DNA from: Corbicula japonica
Lineage: Eukaryota; Mollusca; Bivalvia; Venerida; Cyrenidae
DNA length: 64,000 bases
Assembly: GCA_038501625.1 (NCBI GenBank)
Contig: JAZAYU010000005.1
Coordinates: 8,184,001 to 8,248,000 of the forward strand
Direction of reading: 5' to 3'
Each line of letters starts with the position of its first letter. Position 1 is the first letter of the stretch. Position numbers and translations under genes: made by a program. The notes under the pieces were generated by a model. That model was not told the DNA's origin and made no database searches. It saw nothing but the letters and a program-made list of their open reading frames with translations. This document shows positions 30,920-41,073 of the stretch, one piece after another.

Positions 30920-31047
30920 GAGCCTCAAACTTCTGTCTACACTGTGGCCATGGTGGACACACAACACACATGAAGGAATGGTTTAAACAAGAAGATCAAT
31001 GCCCCACAGGCTGTGGATGCCAATGTTTGAAGTGGAACCCATTCTGA
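30920..31047 (+). CDS. WDR59: WDR59 last exon, RING part 2 and stop (residues 222-263)
   Basis: Acceptor ATGCTTTGGCAG ends at 30919. It reads (G)ASNFCLHCGHGGHTTHM, KEWFKQEDQCPTGCGCQCL, KWNPF, then TGA at 31045-31047. Putative zinc ligands: C227, C230, H232 or H235, H238, C249, C253, C255, C257. The CGHGGH(T/S)xHM.EWF...CPTGCGC(Q/H)C signature is specific for WDR59 and matches the vertebrate C-terminus, which ends CGCHCLLESTF. The last residues after C257 (LKWNPF) do not match and lie in the first unit of the minisatellite starting at 31021. The visible part totals 263 residues (whole protein about 970 in vertebrates). Confidence 0.97.
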
Positions 31048-31700
31048 ACAACAGGTTCATATCTGCTGTCAGAATTCGAAGCAATGCCCATACTGAACAA
31101 CATGTTCATGTCAGCTGTCGGAACTGGAAGTAATGCCCATTCTAAACAAAATATATATAAAAAAACATTCTTTATAGCAACAGTCAACCTGTAGGAAAAT
31201 CCATTTTGAACATGTGTTAATGTCAGCTGTTAGAACTTGAAGTGGTGCCTATTTTGAACAGCATGTTAATGTCAGCTGTTAGAACTTGAAGTGATGCCAG
31301 TTTTGAACAACATGTTAATGTCAGCTGTTAGAACTTGAAGTGGTGCCTATTTTGAACAGCATGTTAATGTCAGCTGTAAGAACTTGAAGTGGTGCCTATT
31401 TTGAACAACATAGGTTTATGTCAGCTGTTAGAACTGGAAGTGGTGCCTATTTTGAACAACATAGGTTTATGTCAGATGTTAGAACTTGAAGTGATGCCAA
31501 TTTTGAACAACATGTTAATGTCAGCTGTTAGAACTTGAAGTGGTGCCTATTTTGAACAACATGTTAATGTCAGCTGTTAGAACTTGAAGTGGTGCCTATT
31601 TTGAACAACATAGGTTTATGTCAGCTGTAAGAACTGGAAGTGGTGCCTATTTTGAACAACATAGGTTCATGTCAGCTGTTAGAACTGGAAGTGGAACACA
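31021..31700 (+). repeat. 51-bp minisatellite overlapping the WDR59 stop codon and 3' UTR
   Basis: About 13 units of the type GAACTTGAAGTGGTGCCTAT, TTTGAACAACATGTTAATGT, CAGCTGTTA. The first, most diverged unit (TTTGAAGTGGAACCCATTCTGAACAAC) contains the last codons and TGA. The array then makes up the beginning of the 3' UTR. The small open frames here are repeat translations. Confidence 0.9.
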
Positions 31701-31950
31701 GGAATGCTTTTTTTCCCTTCACTTACATTTCTACATAGTTTTTTCTCGGTACAAGTTAAACTCATCACAAGTATCCATCCCCTTTCATTACCTTGCCAAC
31801 AAATCTAGTTCAATTTCTAACAAAGGGAGGTAACATGTACAAACATGAACACTATTACTGCAGGAGTTGATTGAGCTTGTTGGGTAGGTTTTTTGAGGAT
31901 TCATTTAGCTTTTTAATCCTTTATTCCATAAAATTGCATATATTGTGTGG

Positions 31951-32195
31951 GTAACCCTTTACTCCATATATACGCCTCTTCACGCATGTGAAACCAGTGT
32001 AGATCCAGATCAGCCAGCACATCCATGCCATCTGATCAGAATATAAACTGTTCACTTTTTTATTTTTTAGGTTTTCTCTGATCAAAAATGTGACCAGTGC
32101 AGATCCTGATCAGACAGCACAGATGTGCTAGCTGATCTGGATCTACACTGGTTGCACATGCTTGAAAAGGCATAAATATGGAGGGAAGGGGTTAA
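31951..32195. mobile_element. TTAA-MITE copy in the 3' flank of WDR59
   Basis: GTAACCCTTTACTCCATATA ... ATATGGAGGGAAGGGGTTAA, both hairpins good. A left-end fragment of another copy (TTAATCCTTTATTCCATAAA) lies at 31913-31950. Depending on the poly(A) site it could be transcribed in the WDR59 3' UTR. Confidence 0.85.
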
Positions 32196-32344
32196 GTTAA
32201 TTTGCTTTTTTTAGATGGATAGATTGATTTAGTTTACATTATAAATGAGAACAATTTAAAATAGATACTATTAAACATAACAATAAGAAGTTTAAAAGCA
32301 GAAATTAACATTGAATGCTTCAAATACCAAGGATTACACAAAAA

Positions 32345-32650
32345 GTGTGAAAACTTATTTCCATTGCAGTCCATGACATACAGTCTTCATATTTGGTCGG
32401 CAGGTTTGTCATCACCTGTAGAAGACCCCTATTGATTTTAAGGTTACGAGGTCAAAGCTCGAGGTCACTGCAACCTTCAACACCTAAAACCTTGTTCAAT
32501 TAATAACTTGAAAATGCTTTCACCTATGGCCCTCTAGGTTTGTCATCACCTGTAGATGACCCCTATTGATTTTCAGATCAGTAGTTCAAAGGTCAAGGTC
32601 ACAGTGGCCTCCTACACAAAAACCTTGTCCGATCAATAACTAGACAATGT
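32345..32650 (+). repeat. Pearl-like core fragment, two units
   Basis: GGTTTGTCATCACCTGTAGA(A/T)GACCCCTATTGATTTT occurs at about 32402 and 32539 with AGGTCAAAG...GGTCAC(T/A)G and CCTTGT(T/C)C(A/G)AT(T/C)AATAACT. No hairpin-CTAG end is seen. A candidate AATAAA poly(A) signal is at 32775-32780. The stretch 32651-33096 is otherwise unassigned. Confidence 0.6.
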
Positions 32651-33099
32651 TTTTGTTTTTGTTCTTTGTACTGTGAATCTAGAGCATTCTTATGTAATAG
32701 ATAGGTGCTGTAAAGGGCACATGTTTGTTTAAGCTCATTTTTCAGTATTATTTTCTGAAGGGGATTGTTATTTCAATAAAGTAGACTAAAAGTTATTAAT
32801 AGCATACTAAAATTGGCATAATTTTCACTAATCTCTTTTTCTAAGAAATATGTAGATGAAAACAGAGACAAAGAGAATTGCCAACTGAGTTTGAAAAGGT
32901 AATAGGAACAACTGTTGAAACATGCAGTAAATCAAGTCCCAAAATTGATTATGTTCTCAAAAGTATTTATTCAAATTCTGTGTAAAATTTGTTAGTTTTT
33001 GAAATATATTATAAAAAATGAAATACCTCTAAAATCTTCCTGTTAAATTGAAAATTTAAAAAAAAACCCACTGAAGTCCTGCTGAGATATTCTGAAATG

Positions 33100-33672
33100 A
33101 CAATAGTTATCCAAGATGCTAAGTCAAATCAGACAATTATTATCCAAGATGCTGCTCAGTTCAAACTTGGACAATTATTATCCAAGTTGCTGCTCAGTTC
33201 AAACTTGGACAGTTATCCAAGTTGCTGCTCAGTTCAAACTTGGACAATTGTTATCCAAGTTGCTGCTCAGTTTAAACCTCGGCAATTTTTATCAAAGTTT
33301 TTACTCTGTTCAAACTTGGACAACTATTATCCAAGTTGCTACTCAGTTCAAACTTGCACAATTATTATCCAAGTTGCTACTCGACTCAAACTCAAATAAC
33401 AATTATTATCCGAGTTGTAAAATAACGTACTCAGTTCAAACTCAGATAATTATTATCCAAGTTGCTACACAGTTCAAACTCAGATAATTATTATCCAAGT
33501 TGCTACTCAGTTCAAACTCAGATAATTATTATCCAAGTTGCTAATCAGTTCAAACTCAGATAATTATTATCCAAGTTGCTACACAGTTCAAACTCAGATA
33601 ATTATTATCCAAGTTGCTAATCAGTTCAAACTCAGATAATTATTATCCAAGTTGCTAATCAGTTCAAATTCC
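33100..33672. repeat. 37-bp minisatellite, about 15 units
   Basis: Unit ATAATTATTATCCAAGTTGC followed by TACTCAGTTCAAACTCAG. Early units read AACTTGGACAATT, later ones AACTCAGATAATT, so the array has two subtypes. The frames reading (I)IQVATQFKL are repeat translations. Confidence 0.95.
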
Positions 33673-34086
33673 AATTATTATTACAATTCAAATCTCGAGC
33701 ATCTGATTAGCTAAAATGGCGACTGTCAGTAGCCAGTCAGATGCTTGAAATTTGGGACTGGTCTCCAACAGGGTTTCACTACTCGTACTTGTACTCGTAC
33801 TCGTACTTACTCGAGTACCAATTTTCAAGTACTCAGCAGGACTCAGTACTCATCTTAAATTACGAGTACAAGTACTCGTACTTACTTAAGTACTGTCGAA
33901 AAATGGTCAGTACTTATGAGTACTTTACGAGTACTATACGAGTACTGTCACACTTCAATGAAATAATATGAAATTAAATAAACTTAACCTAATGAATTGT
34001 ATGTATAAAATGGAATGGTAAGAAATAATTCTTTAATATCACATATTGGGCAGGGCAATTAAACAACTTTTGTATATGCTGATATG

Positions 34087-34850
34087 TAGTGATGTGCCGA
34101 TGATCGGAAAACATCGATTAGCGACGTGTAAATGCTTCTCGATGTCGATGATCGATGTCGTTCTCTCATAATCGATTAACAGTTGAGACATGCGCAGTGT
34201 AAGAGACAAAATATAAAGGTACGGGTTCCGGCTTTTACACCGGCCATAAAGGGAAATCACTTTGAAAAATTGAAAATTAAAATGGCAAAAAAATTAATCA
34301 GAAGCACGTTAGATTCTACAAACAAGATTAACGAAGAACTTCCATCGCACAGAAAAAAACCTAGACCTAACAAAAGGCCTTTGAAGAATTTGTTGCAAAC
34401 AGTACAAAAATACAGGCAACAAGAAAAACGCAAATGGCGCCGATTTTGTCGAGCGTCTGAGTTGCGTAGCTATATGACGATGGTAAAAATTCTTCGAATA
34501 AATATGTATTGCATTTACTAGACCTCTTATCTTGTGTCTTCAGCCTTAAAATCAGTATATTATTCATAGGAAAACGCAACATTTTTGCATTTGAGAATTC
34601 ATGTGGCGGATCTAGAGGGTTTAAGTTCAGTTGCACAAACCTTTTTGGGCAGCAGTGATTTTGATTAAGTTTTTGTTAGAAAGTTGAAAATTATTAGTAT
34701 CCATTAATTATGTATGCTATTGATCTAAGACAATTTGTAAGCCTCACTGCGTAAATTAAGAAACCGATTATAATCGTGAAATCGCATCGGAAAGGGCAAC
34801 CGATTCCAACCGATGATCGATTATGATTTGCAACCGATTTCCCAACACTA
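34087..34850. mobile_element. Second hAT-type element nested in the first (TSD CTGATATG)
   Basis: CTGATATG at 34079-34086 and 34851-34858. Ends TAGTGATGTGCCGATGATCG and (reverse complement of right) TAGTGTTGGGAAATCGGTTG. Subterminal ATCGATTA/TAATCGAT/CGATGATCG repeats. 764 bp. It carries a 112-codon open frame at 34183-34521. Confidence 0.85.
34183..34521 (+). CDS. Open frame inside the inner hAT element, unknown product
   Basis: A 112-codon frame, Lys/Arg-rich (KKLIRSTLDSTNKINEELPS, HRKKPRPNKRPLKNLLQTV, QKYRQQEKRKWRRFC). No BED finger or hAT catalytic motif can be seen, and I do not recognise the family. Codon use is balanced, unlike the repeat-derived frames elsewhere. ATGACGATG followed by GTAAAA at about 34481 is a possible donor. 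It could be a captured host exon, a leftover of the parent transposon's accessory protein, or chance. The true start may be the internal ATG of MAKKLIR at about 34282. Confidence 0.3.
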   Translation: MRHAQCKRQNIKVRVPAFTPAIKGNHFEKLKIKMAKKLIRSTLDSTNKINEELPSHRKKPRPNKRPLKNLLQTVQKYRQQEKRKWRRFCRASELRSYMTMVKILRINMYCIY

Positions 34851-35545
34851 CTGATATGTACTTACTTGTTGTTTATACTATTTCATGCATTATATTAAAT
34901 CAATAAACAAATCATTATAATTGTCAATGGTTGAAATACATTTGTACCTTACTAAAATTTACAGTGCATTCAGTAAGACTGTAAGATTTAGCAATTGAGT
35001 CAACAGAACTGATTATCACCTTATTATAATACAATGGAAGATGATAACATGTTTTCTCACCTTTGCAATAATGATTATGGTGAGACCAGATAGGTTTAGA
35101 TGACACTTTTGAAATGCTAATGATGTCACTATGAAATACCTGTGACTTTTGTCAGTTGAACTAGTTGTTGATGGTCACTTTTTTCAATAATGGAATACTT
35201 TTGATTTCTGTGTGTGTTTATACATTTTTTGTCTAGTGACAATGTCAATAATAAAATTATTACTACTTAATTATAAATAAAATAATACAAGCATACCACA
35301 TTTGAATAAGTTAAAAGTACATTGTGTATGCTATATAATTATAAAAATAATACTAAAAGCTTTTGTACTCGCAAAATACTCGTGAGTACCCTAAGTAGTA
35401 CTCAGTACTTACTTAAGTACACTCACAAAAGTGAGTACTCAGTACTTACTCGAGTACATCTTGAGCATCCAGTACTCGGTACTTACTCGAGTACTGAACC
35501 TCAGTACTCGGCGAAACCCTGGTCTCCAATCTTAGTTTTATGATC

Positions 35546-36012
35546 TTGGATACTGATCTTGTGTAAATAAACTGTAAAACAGTATTTTGAATGCCTTTTC
35601 TGCTAGCAATTCTGTTCAGGACCAACATTTTACATAAAGGCAATGAAACTGTCATCTGTCCATCATTTGTCAATTTGTTTGAGACTTTTACATTAAGATT
35701 TTGGCAGAAATAATACAGAAGGCCTAATATCAGCATTTAATTGTTTTAAGTGATGAGATAATATTTGATCAGTTGGAACGTTTTACCAGACGTCATGCAA
35801 TAGCTGTCTAACTGTAAAAACAGTAACTTTGGACTTGTCTATAATTACACAAATTGAAAATGGAGTTGAGAAATTATCAAGAACTTTTTTGTGTGGAAAT
35901 TGATCATTGTTTAAGACTTTCCCAAGTCTATGTGATTTCTGTTCAGAATTAAATGATACGTGTTTATTGAACTCGGTTTCTTTAATAACCCATTAATTAT
36001 ATAGTTGGCTAT
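35546..36012. other. Unassigned intergenic stretch
   Basis: A/T-rich, single-copy as far as can be seen within the window. No open frame of note and no repeat family recognised. Confidence 0.6.
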
Positions 36013-36185
36013 TTAACCATTTACTCCATACATACGCATTTTGACCCACATGCGACTGGTGTAGATCATGATCAGCAGGCACATGCGTGCCATCTGATCT
36101 AAATCTGCAGTGATAGCGTGTACGTCAGAAAATACTTAATGAAAATAAAACAGTGTAGATCCTGATCTGATGGCACGGATGTTGT
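36013..36185. mobile_element. TTAA-MITE, right part missing
   Basis: TTAACCATTTACTCCATACA ... AGTGTAGATCCTGATCTGATGGCACGGATG, then unrelated sequence. 36186-36589 is unassigned (short AAATATTCGCGAATC-like palindromes near 36280-36370). Confidence 0.75.
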
Positions 36186-36589
36186 TTCAGTCATGGCACT
36201 TACAGAAGAACATGTATCAGTATGGTGACATGATGTACTGCAAAACTGGTTTTATTCGTGTATATTTTATTTTCGCTAATATTTGCGAATCGCTTACCTC
36301 ATGAATTCATAAATACCGTGAATACATGATGATATTTCATAATATCCGAAAATAAGTACATCCGAAAACGACGTAGTGAATTCATAAATATAGGAATAAG
36401 GAAATTGCTGGTATTTTACAAAAAACGCACAATTTTGACCTCTCATAATTAAAGTGTTTTACAGTGAACGTTTGTCCAGTACACTTGTTATCCTTGATTT
36501 GATATGCCTACTCCAAGACAAAAACCCTAGAATTTACAAGTTGTCAACTCATCTAAAAGTTGTCACTTTATACAGAAATCAGGAAACTC

Positions 36590-36934
36590 TTTTTGTACCT
36601 GTATGTGTTTTTACACATGTGCAACAATTGTAGGTCCAAATAAGCCATCACAACTGTGCCGTCTGATCTGCATCAGCACCAGTCACATCTTGGTCAGAAA
36701 TAAACATAATAAATGTTTTTACACATGTGCAACAATTGTAGGTCCAAATAAGCCATCACAACTGTGCCGTCTGATCTGCATCAGCACCAGTCACATCTTG
36801 GTCAGAAATAAACATAATAAATCTCAAGGTGAACACTGTTGATGTTGATCAGATGGCATGTTTTTGCAAGCTTGTCTGGATCTACACTGTTTGCCATTAC
36901 AATAAAAGTGTACTTATATGGAGTAAAGGGTTAA
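36590..36934. mobile_element. TTAA-MITE with an exact internal 108-bp duplication
   Basis: The block from GTTTTTACACATGTGCAACA (36607) to CATAATAAAT repeats exactly at 36715. The right end is ATATGGAGTAAAGGGTTAA; the left end is decayed. Confidence 0.85.
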
Positions 36935-37845
36935 AAAAAGTTTTCGAAATCCTGAAAGAAAGATACGATAACGAGTGACTGTTCCGATATGAGGAAATTA
37001 TGTTTTTGTTTTGATTGTCTAAATTTGGCAATATTATGATTGTGTGATTAGATCTTTATAATGTGTTCTCTCTAGATGAAATTTCTTGATTAAAATGATG
37101 CATCTCTCAAAGAAACAAATCTAAATTTTCCATCAAAAAAGATCCGCAACATTAAATCTTGGAACAATTTATGTTTAATAAATCAAGGACTGCACAGGAA
37201 TTAAGTCTTCCATAACAATACATCAATTAATGCTTGGAAAAATCAATCCTGACAAGTTACAGAGCAATTAATTGCCGGGCATGCATCATTCATGACTATG
37301 TCAAATTTCAAAGTTTTTTTCATTGTTACACATGACTCATTGTACGCTACCACTTGCACAGTCTATTGATGATTGAAGAATCGAATAAAACCTTTTGTTT
37401 GGCTTGTTTCTTTAAATTCCGAGAGTGATGTTGCGTTATTAGATTAAAATCTTACAAGACGTACAATAAAAACGTATTATAACAAGGCGAAAAGAGTACA
37501 GGGAAAAAACAAATGTGAATGGTCTTAAAGAATGTTTAAGTTGTGAAAACGGTAATAAAGCAACATCATTTGCAGCGATGGCCTTTGGCATATCTCTTTG
37601 TATGTGTTTTGAATAAACTAGAAATGCAGATGGTTAGGAAAAAACATCAGTAATAAAAGTTATTAATTCTTTTAAAGGTTGTTTGAACGTTACTGGCGAT
37701 TTTTGTCATAGGTCGTTCGAAGTTGTATCACTGCTACAAACCTGTACTTCCTCCGTGATGTAATTTATCATATTTGACTTCGTAAATTGCAGAACATACT
37801 TAGTTTATAGCCACATAAAGGAAAATTGCCATAGAATTAAAATAA
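36935..37845. other. Repeat-poor island
   Basis: About 900 bp without any family seen elsewhere in the window. It carries several TTAAT/ATTAA and TAATTG sites (CAATTAATTGCCGGGCATGC at about 37264) and no open frame. Could be a conserved noncoding element; cannot be shown without other genomes. Confidence 0.4.
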
Positions 37846-37847
37846 TA

Positions 37848-38246
37848 TACTCAACAAAAAATGTTTTGCAACTTTCTTTATGTTTTGTATGAATAAAAAA
37901 GACAAATGGTACAAAAACATATGTTTTTATTAAATCCATAACAGATACACAATGTAAACATAAAATGATGTAGTAAGACAGATATTGTAATGTGTTTTTG
38001 ACAAATTAGAATGTTCGTACGCCGTCCTTGGAATTTCACATAATTTCTACTTGAATTACTCTCATCCTAAGAAAGCTGATTTCGTCATTCTTTTTCAATC
38101 ATTATTGATAAAAGCTTCAATTTGCATAAAGATATTATGCTGGGACAAGTTCTTTTATATTAGGATGGTTTTGTATCACTTGTTAACTTTCGTTGTTTTT
38201 AACTGTTAAAAAATGCAAAAGTTGCAAAACATTTTTTGTTGAGTAT
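37848..38246. mobile_element. Tc1/mariner-like MITE, about 400 bp
   Basis: TIRs of 26-28 bp: TACTCAACAAAAAATGTTTT GCAACTTT (left) with the exact reverse complement at the right (AAAGTTGCAAAACATTTTTT GTTGAGTA), flanked by TA. Interior A/T-rich, no frame. Perfect TIRs suggest relative youth. Confidence 0.8.
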
Positions 38247-38348
38247 ATTTCTATGTTGTAAATCTTTATATGTATGTATCACAAAGTCATTTAGATACAT
38301 CGATATATATCATGCGAGGAAGTGTTAGACAAAATTAATTTCACAATA

Positions 38349-38521
38349 CAGTGAAACCCCTTCATAACACCTAAGGGACTGAGGGAAAGTGTCCTTAATA
38401 GCGGGGTGTCCTTAATTGTGGGTTTAAATCAAGATGAAGAGAACATGTCTGTTCTTTAAAAAATCGCCCATAATACCAGGGTGCCCGTAATATCAAGTGT
38501 CTGTAATGAGGGGTTTTACTG
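38349..38521. mobile_element. pogo/Tigger-like MITE 1
   Basis: TA-flanked, ends CAGTGAAACCCCTTCATAAC ... ATGAGGGGTTTTACTG. The interior GTGTCCTTAATAGCGGGGTG repeats in altered form. CAGT(G)AAACC ends with TA are typical of pogo/Tigger elements. Confidence 0.8.
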
Positions 38522-38523
38522 TA

Positions 38524-38728
38524 CAGTGAAACCTTGCTACTGAGACCACCTCTGGGACTGAACAGAATAACTTTCTGAATTATTCAGCATTCATTGAGAT
38601 ATGATAAACATTTGGGTTCTTTAAGCCCTTGAGTTTCATAGTGAGGTGGTCTTTAATTTAGGGTACAAAATAGATTTTCACTCAAGGTGGTCTTAATTTC
38701 TCAGTGGTCTTAATAATGAGATTTACTG
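38524..38728. mobile_element. pogo/Tigger-like MITE 2, abutting the first
   Basis: Ends CAGTGAAACCTTGCTACTGAG ACC ... TCTTAATAATGAGATTTACTG. It shares the TA at 38522-38523 with the preceding element. The GGTGGTCTTAATTT motif is shared with the relative at 63509. Confidence 0.8.
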
Positions 38729-38905
38729 TATTTTGGGTATGCGGACAAAATCCTTTTCATGAATTTTAAAAAAGGTAAAATGATCTTTTTTTAATATCTG
38801 ATTTGAAATAACATTTTCAGAAACTACCAGTACATGTATTTGTTCTTTAAATCAGTATCCTGTCAGAACTTTGAATATAAATGTTGTTGCATTATACAAT
38901 TTTTA

Positions 38906-39194
38906 TTTGTCACCTTTTCGAAGAAAAGACGATGCATAGGGATCGATTTGTCCGTCCGTTGGTCCGTCCGTCCGCCACGTAAACTTAACGTTGACTGTAA
39001 CTGCCATTTCTTAATACTTCTTAATAAAACTTTTAAATTTTATTGCTTTTGACAACTCGCTTGTAATGATGCCAAATTCTTAAGGTCAAGGTCAAGGTCA
39101 CATTTGATGGAGTTATGCCCCTTTTTGTACTTGCATTTTTATTCCAACATTGCACCAGAGGGTGTCACAAGTGTTCAATTGAACACCCATCTAG
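38906..39194 (+). mobile_element. Helentron-like element, single core
   Basis: TTTGTCACCTTTTCGAAGAA, CCGTCCGTTGGTCCGTCCGT, one core (AACTTAACGTTGAC...GGTCACATTTGATGGAG), then hairpin GTGTTCAATTGAACAC, CCATCTAG before T. 3' end nearly identical to 56820-56873. Confidence 0.8.
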
Positions 39195-39282
39195 TTTAAG
39201 TGGATATAGTACACATATACCAAAGTTCAGTATAAGGGATTTCATCTGGAAGGGATTTTGTGCATACAGCAAAAGCAGGTTT

Positions 39283-40870
39283 TTTATTAGCTCACCTGAG
39301 CACGAAGTGCTCATGGTGAGCTTTTGTGATCGCCTGATGTCCGTCGTCCGTCGTCAGGAATGTTACTTGCATGAAGCTTTACCAAAATTGTTCAAATGGT
39401 TCCGGTCCATTGCCTATCTAGGTCGCAGAGGATAAAAATAGATTTTGAACATGAAATTTTTAAAAATCTTCTTCTCTGAAACCGTAAGGCCTAGAACTTT
39501 GATATTTGTTGTGTAGCATCACCTAGTGGTTCTCTACCAAGATTGTTCAAATTATAGCCCTGGGGTCAAAATTGGCCCCGCCCCAGGGGTCACTTCATTT
39601 TACATAGACTTATATAGGAAAAACTTTAAAAATCTTCTTGTCTGAAACCACAAGGCCTAGAGCTTAGATATTTGGCATTTAGCATCCTCTAGTGGAACTC
39701 TACAAAGTTTGTTCAAATTATTTCCCTGGGGTCAAAATTGGCCCCGCCCCAGGGGTCACTTCATTTTGCATAGACTTATATAGGAAAAACTTTAAAAATC
39801 TTCTTGTCTGAAACCACAAGGCCTAGAGCTTAGATATTTGGCATTTAGCACCCTCTAGTGGATCTCTACAAAGTTTGTTCAAAATATTTCCCTGGGGTCA
39901 AAAATGGCCCCACCCCAGGGGTCACTTCATTTTGCATAGACTTATATAGGAAAAATTTTAAAAATCTTCTTGTCTGAAACCACAAGGCCTAGAGCTTAGA
40001 TATTTGGCATTTAGCATCCTCTAGTGGAACTCTACAAATTTTGTTCAAATTATTTCCCTGGGGTCAAAATTGGCCCGGCCCCAGGGGTCACTTCATTTTG
40101 CATAGACTTATATAGGAAAAACTTTAAAAATCTTCTTGTCTGAAACCACAAGGCCTAGAGCTTAGATATTTGGCATTTAGCACCCTCTAGTGGAACTCTA
40201 CAAAGATTGTTCAAATAATTTCCCTGGGGTCAAAATTGGCCCCGCCCCAGGGGTCACTTCATTTTACATAGACTTATATAGGAAAAACTTTAAAAATCTT
40301 CTTGTCTGAAACCACAATGCCTAGAGCTTAGATATTTGGCATTTAGCATCCTCTAGTAGAACTCTACAAAGTTTGTTCAAATTATTTCCCTGGGGTCAAA
40401 ATTGGCCCAGCCCCAGGGGTCACTTCATTTTGCATAGACTTATATAGGAAAAACTTAATAAATCTTCTTGTCTGAAACCACAAAGCCTAGAGCTTAGATA
40501 TTTGGCATTTAGCACCCTCTAGTGGAACTCTACAAAGATTGTTCAAATTATTTCCCTGGGGTCAAAATTGGCCCCGCCCCAGGGGTCACTTCAGTTTACA
40601 TAGACTTATATAGGAAAAACTTTAAAAATCTTCTTGTCTGAAACCACAAGGCCTAGAGCTTAGATATTTGGCATTTAGCATCCTCTAGTAGAACTCTACA
40701 TAGATTGTTCAAATTATTTCCCAGGGGTCAAAATTGTCCCCACCCCAGGGGTCACTTCATTTTATATAGACTTGAATAGGAAAAACTTAAAAAATCTTCT
40801 TGTCTGAAACCACAAGCTGAGAGTACTTTTGTACTCAGGTGAGCGATATAGGGCCATCATGGCCCTCTTG
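39283..40870 (+). mobile_element. Helentron-like element with about 9 tandem cores, GCTCACCTGA type
   Basis: 5' TTAGCTCACCTGAGCACGAA with GTGCTCATGGTGAGC forming a stem, then TCCGTCGTCCGTCGT, then about 9 units of about 170 bp. Each has AAAAATCTTCTTGTCTGAAACC, CCTAGAGCTTAGATATTTGG, CCTCTAGTGGAACTC and the hairpin-forming CCCTGGGGTCAAAATTGG / CCCCGCCCCAGGGGTCA. The 3' end is CAGGTGAGCGATATAGGGCC ATCATGGCCCTCTTG. Units are very similar to each other. Confidence 0.8.
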
Positions 40871-41073
40871 TTTCCAATATACATCTTAATTCTGTGGGCC
40901 AACAGTGTAGATCCAGATCAGCTGCCACATTTGTGCCATCTGAATAGAATCAACACAGTTTGATTTTAGATTCAGTAGGTTATTTCTGACTAAGATGTGA
41001 CCAGTGTAGATCCAGTTTACATGTTACGGTTGCAGATATGTTGAAAGGGGTATAAAATGGAGTTTAGGGTTAA
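40871..41073. mobile_element. TTAA-MITE, left end missing
   Basis: ATACATCTTAATTCTGTGGG ... AAAATGGAGTTTAGGGTTAA. It begins where the Helentron-like element ends, so that element may have inserted into it. Hairpin 2 right arm reduced. Confidence 0.7.

Larger units (their letters stand above)
33769..35521. mobile_element. hAT-type element with 8-bp target duplication (GTCTCCAA)
   Basis: GTCTCCAA at 33761-33768 and 35522-35529 flanks the ends CAGGGTTTC(A/G)C...G(C/T)GAAACCCTG. Subterminal regions carry many GTACTCG/CGAGTAC/AGTACTTAC motifs in both orientations (33780-33955 and 35370-35510). An 8-bp duplication with CAGGG ends is the hAT-superfamily pattern. There is no transposase; without the inner insertion it would be about 980 bp. 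Confidence 0.85.
33684..35545. mobile_element. Pal-1 split by a hAT-type element
   Basis: The left part TTCAAATCTCGAGCATCTGA...GGACTGGTCTCCAA ends at 33768; the right part resumes GTCTCCAATCTTAGTTTTATGATCTTGG at 35522. The outer left arm is truncated by the minisatellite. Confidence 0.8.

Noticed and set aside
33097..33487. Frames of 100 and 123 codons with repeated IIQVATQFKL
   Set aside because: 37-bp minisatellite; 37 is not a multiple of three, so similar peptides appear in several frames.
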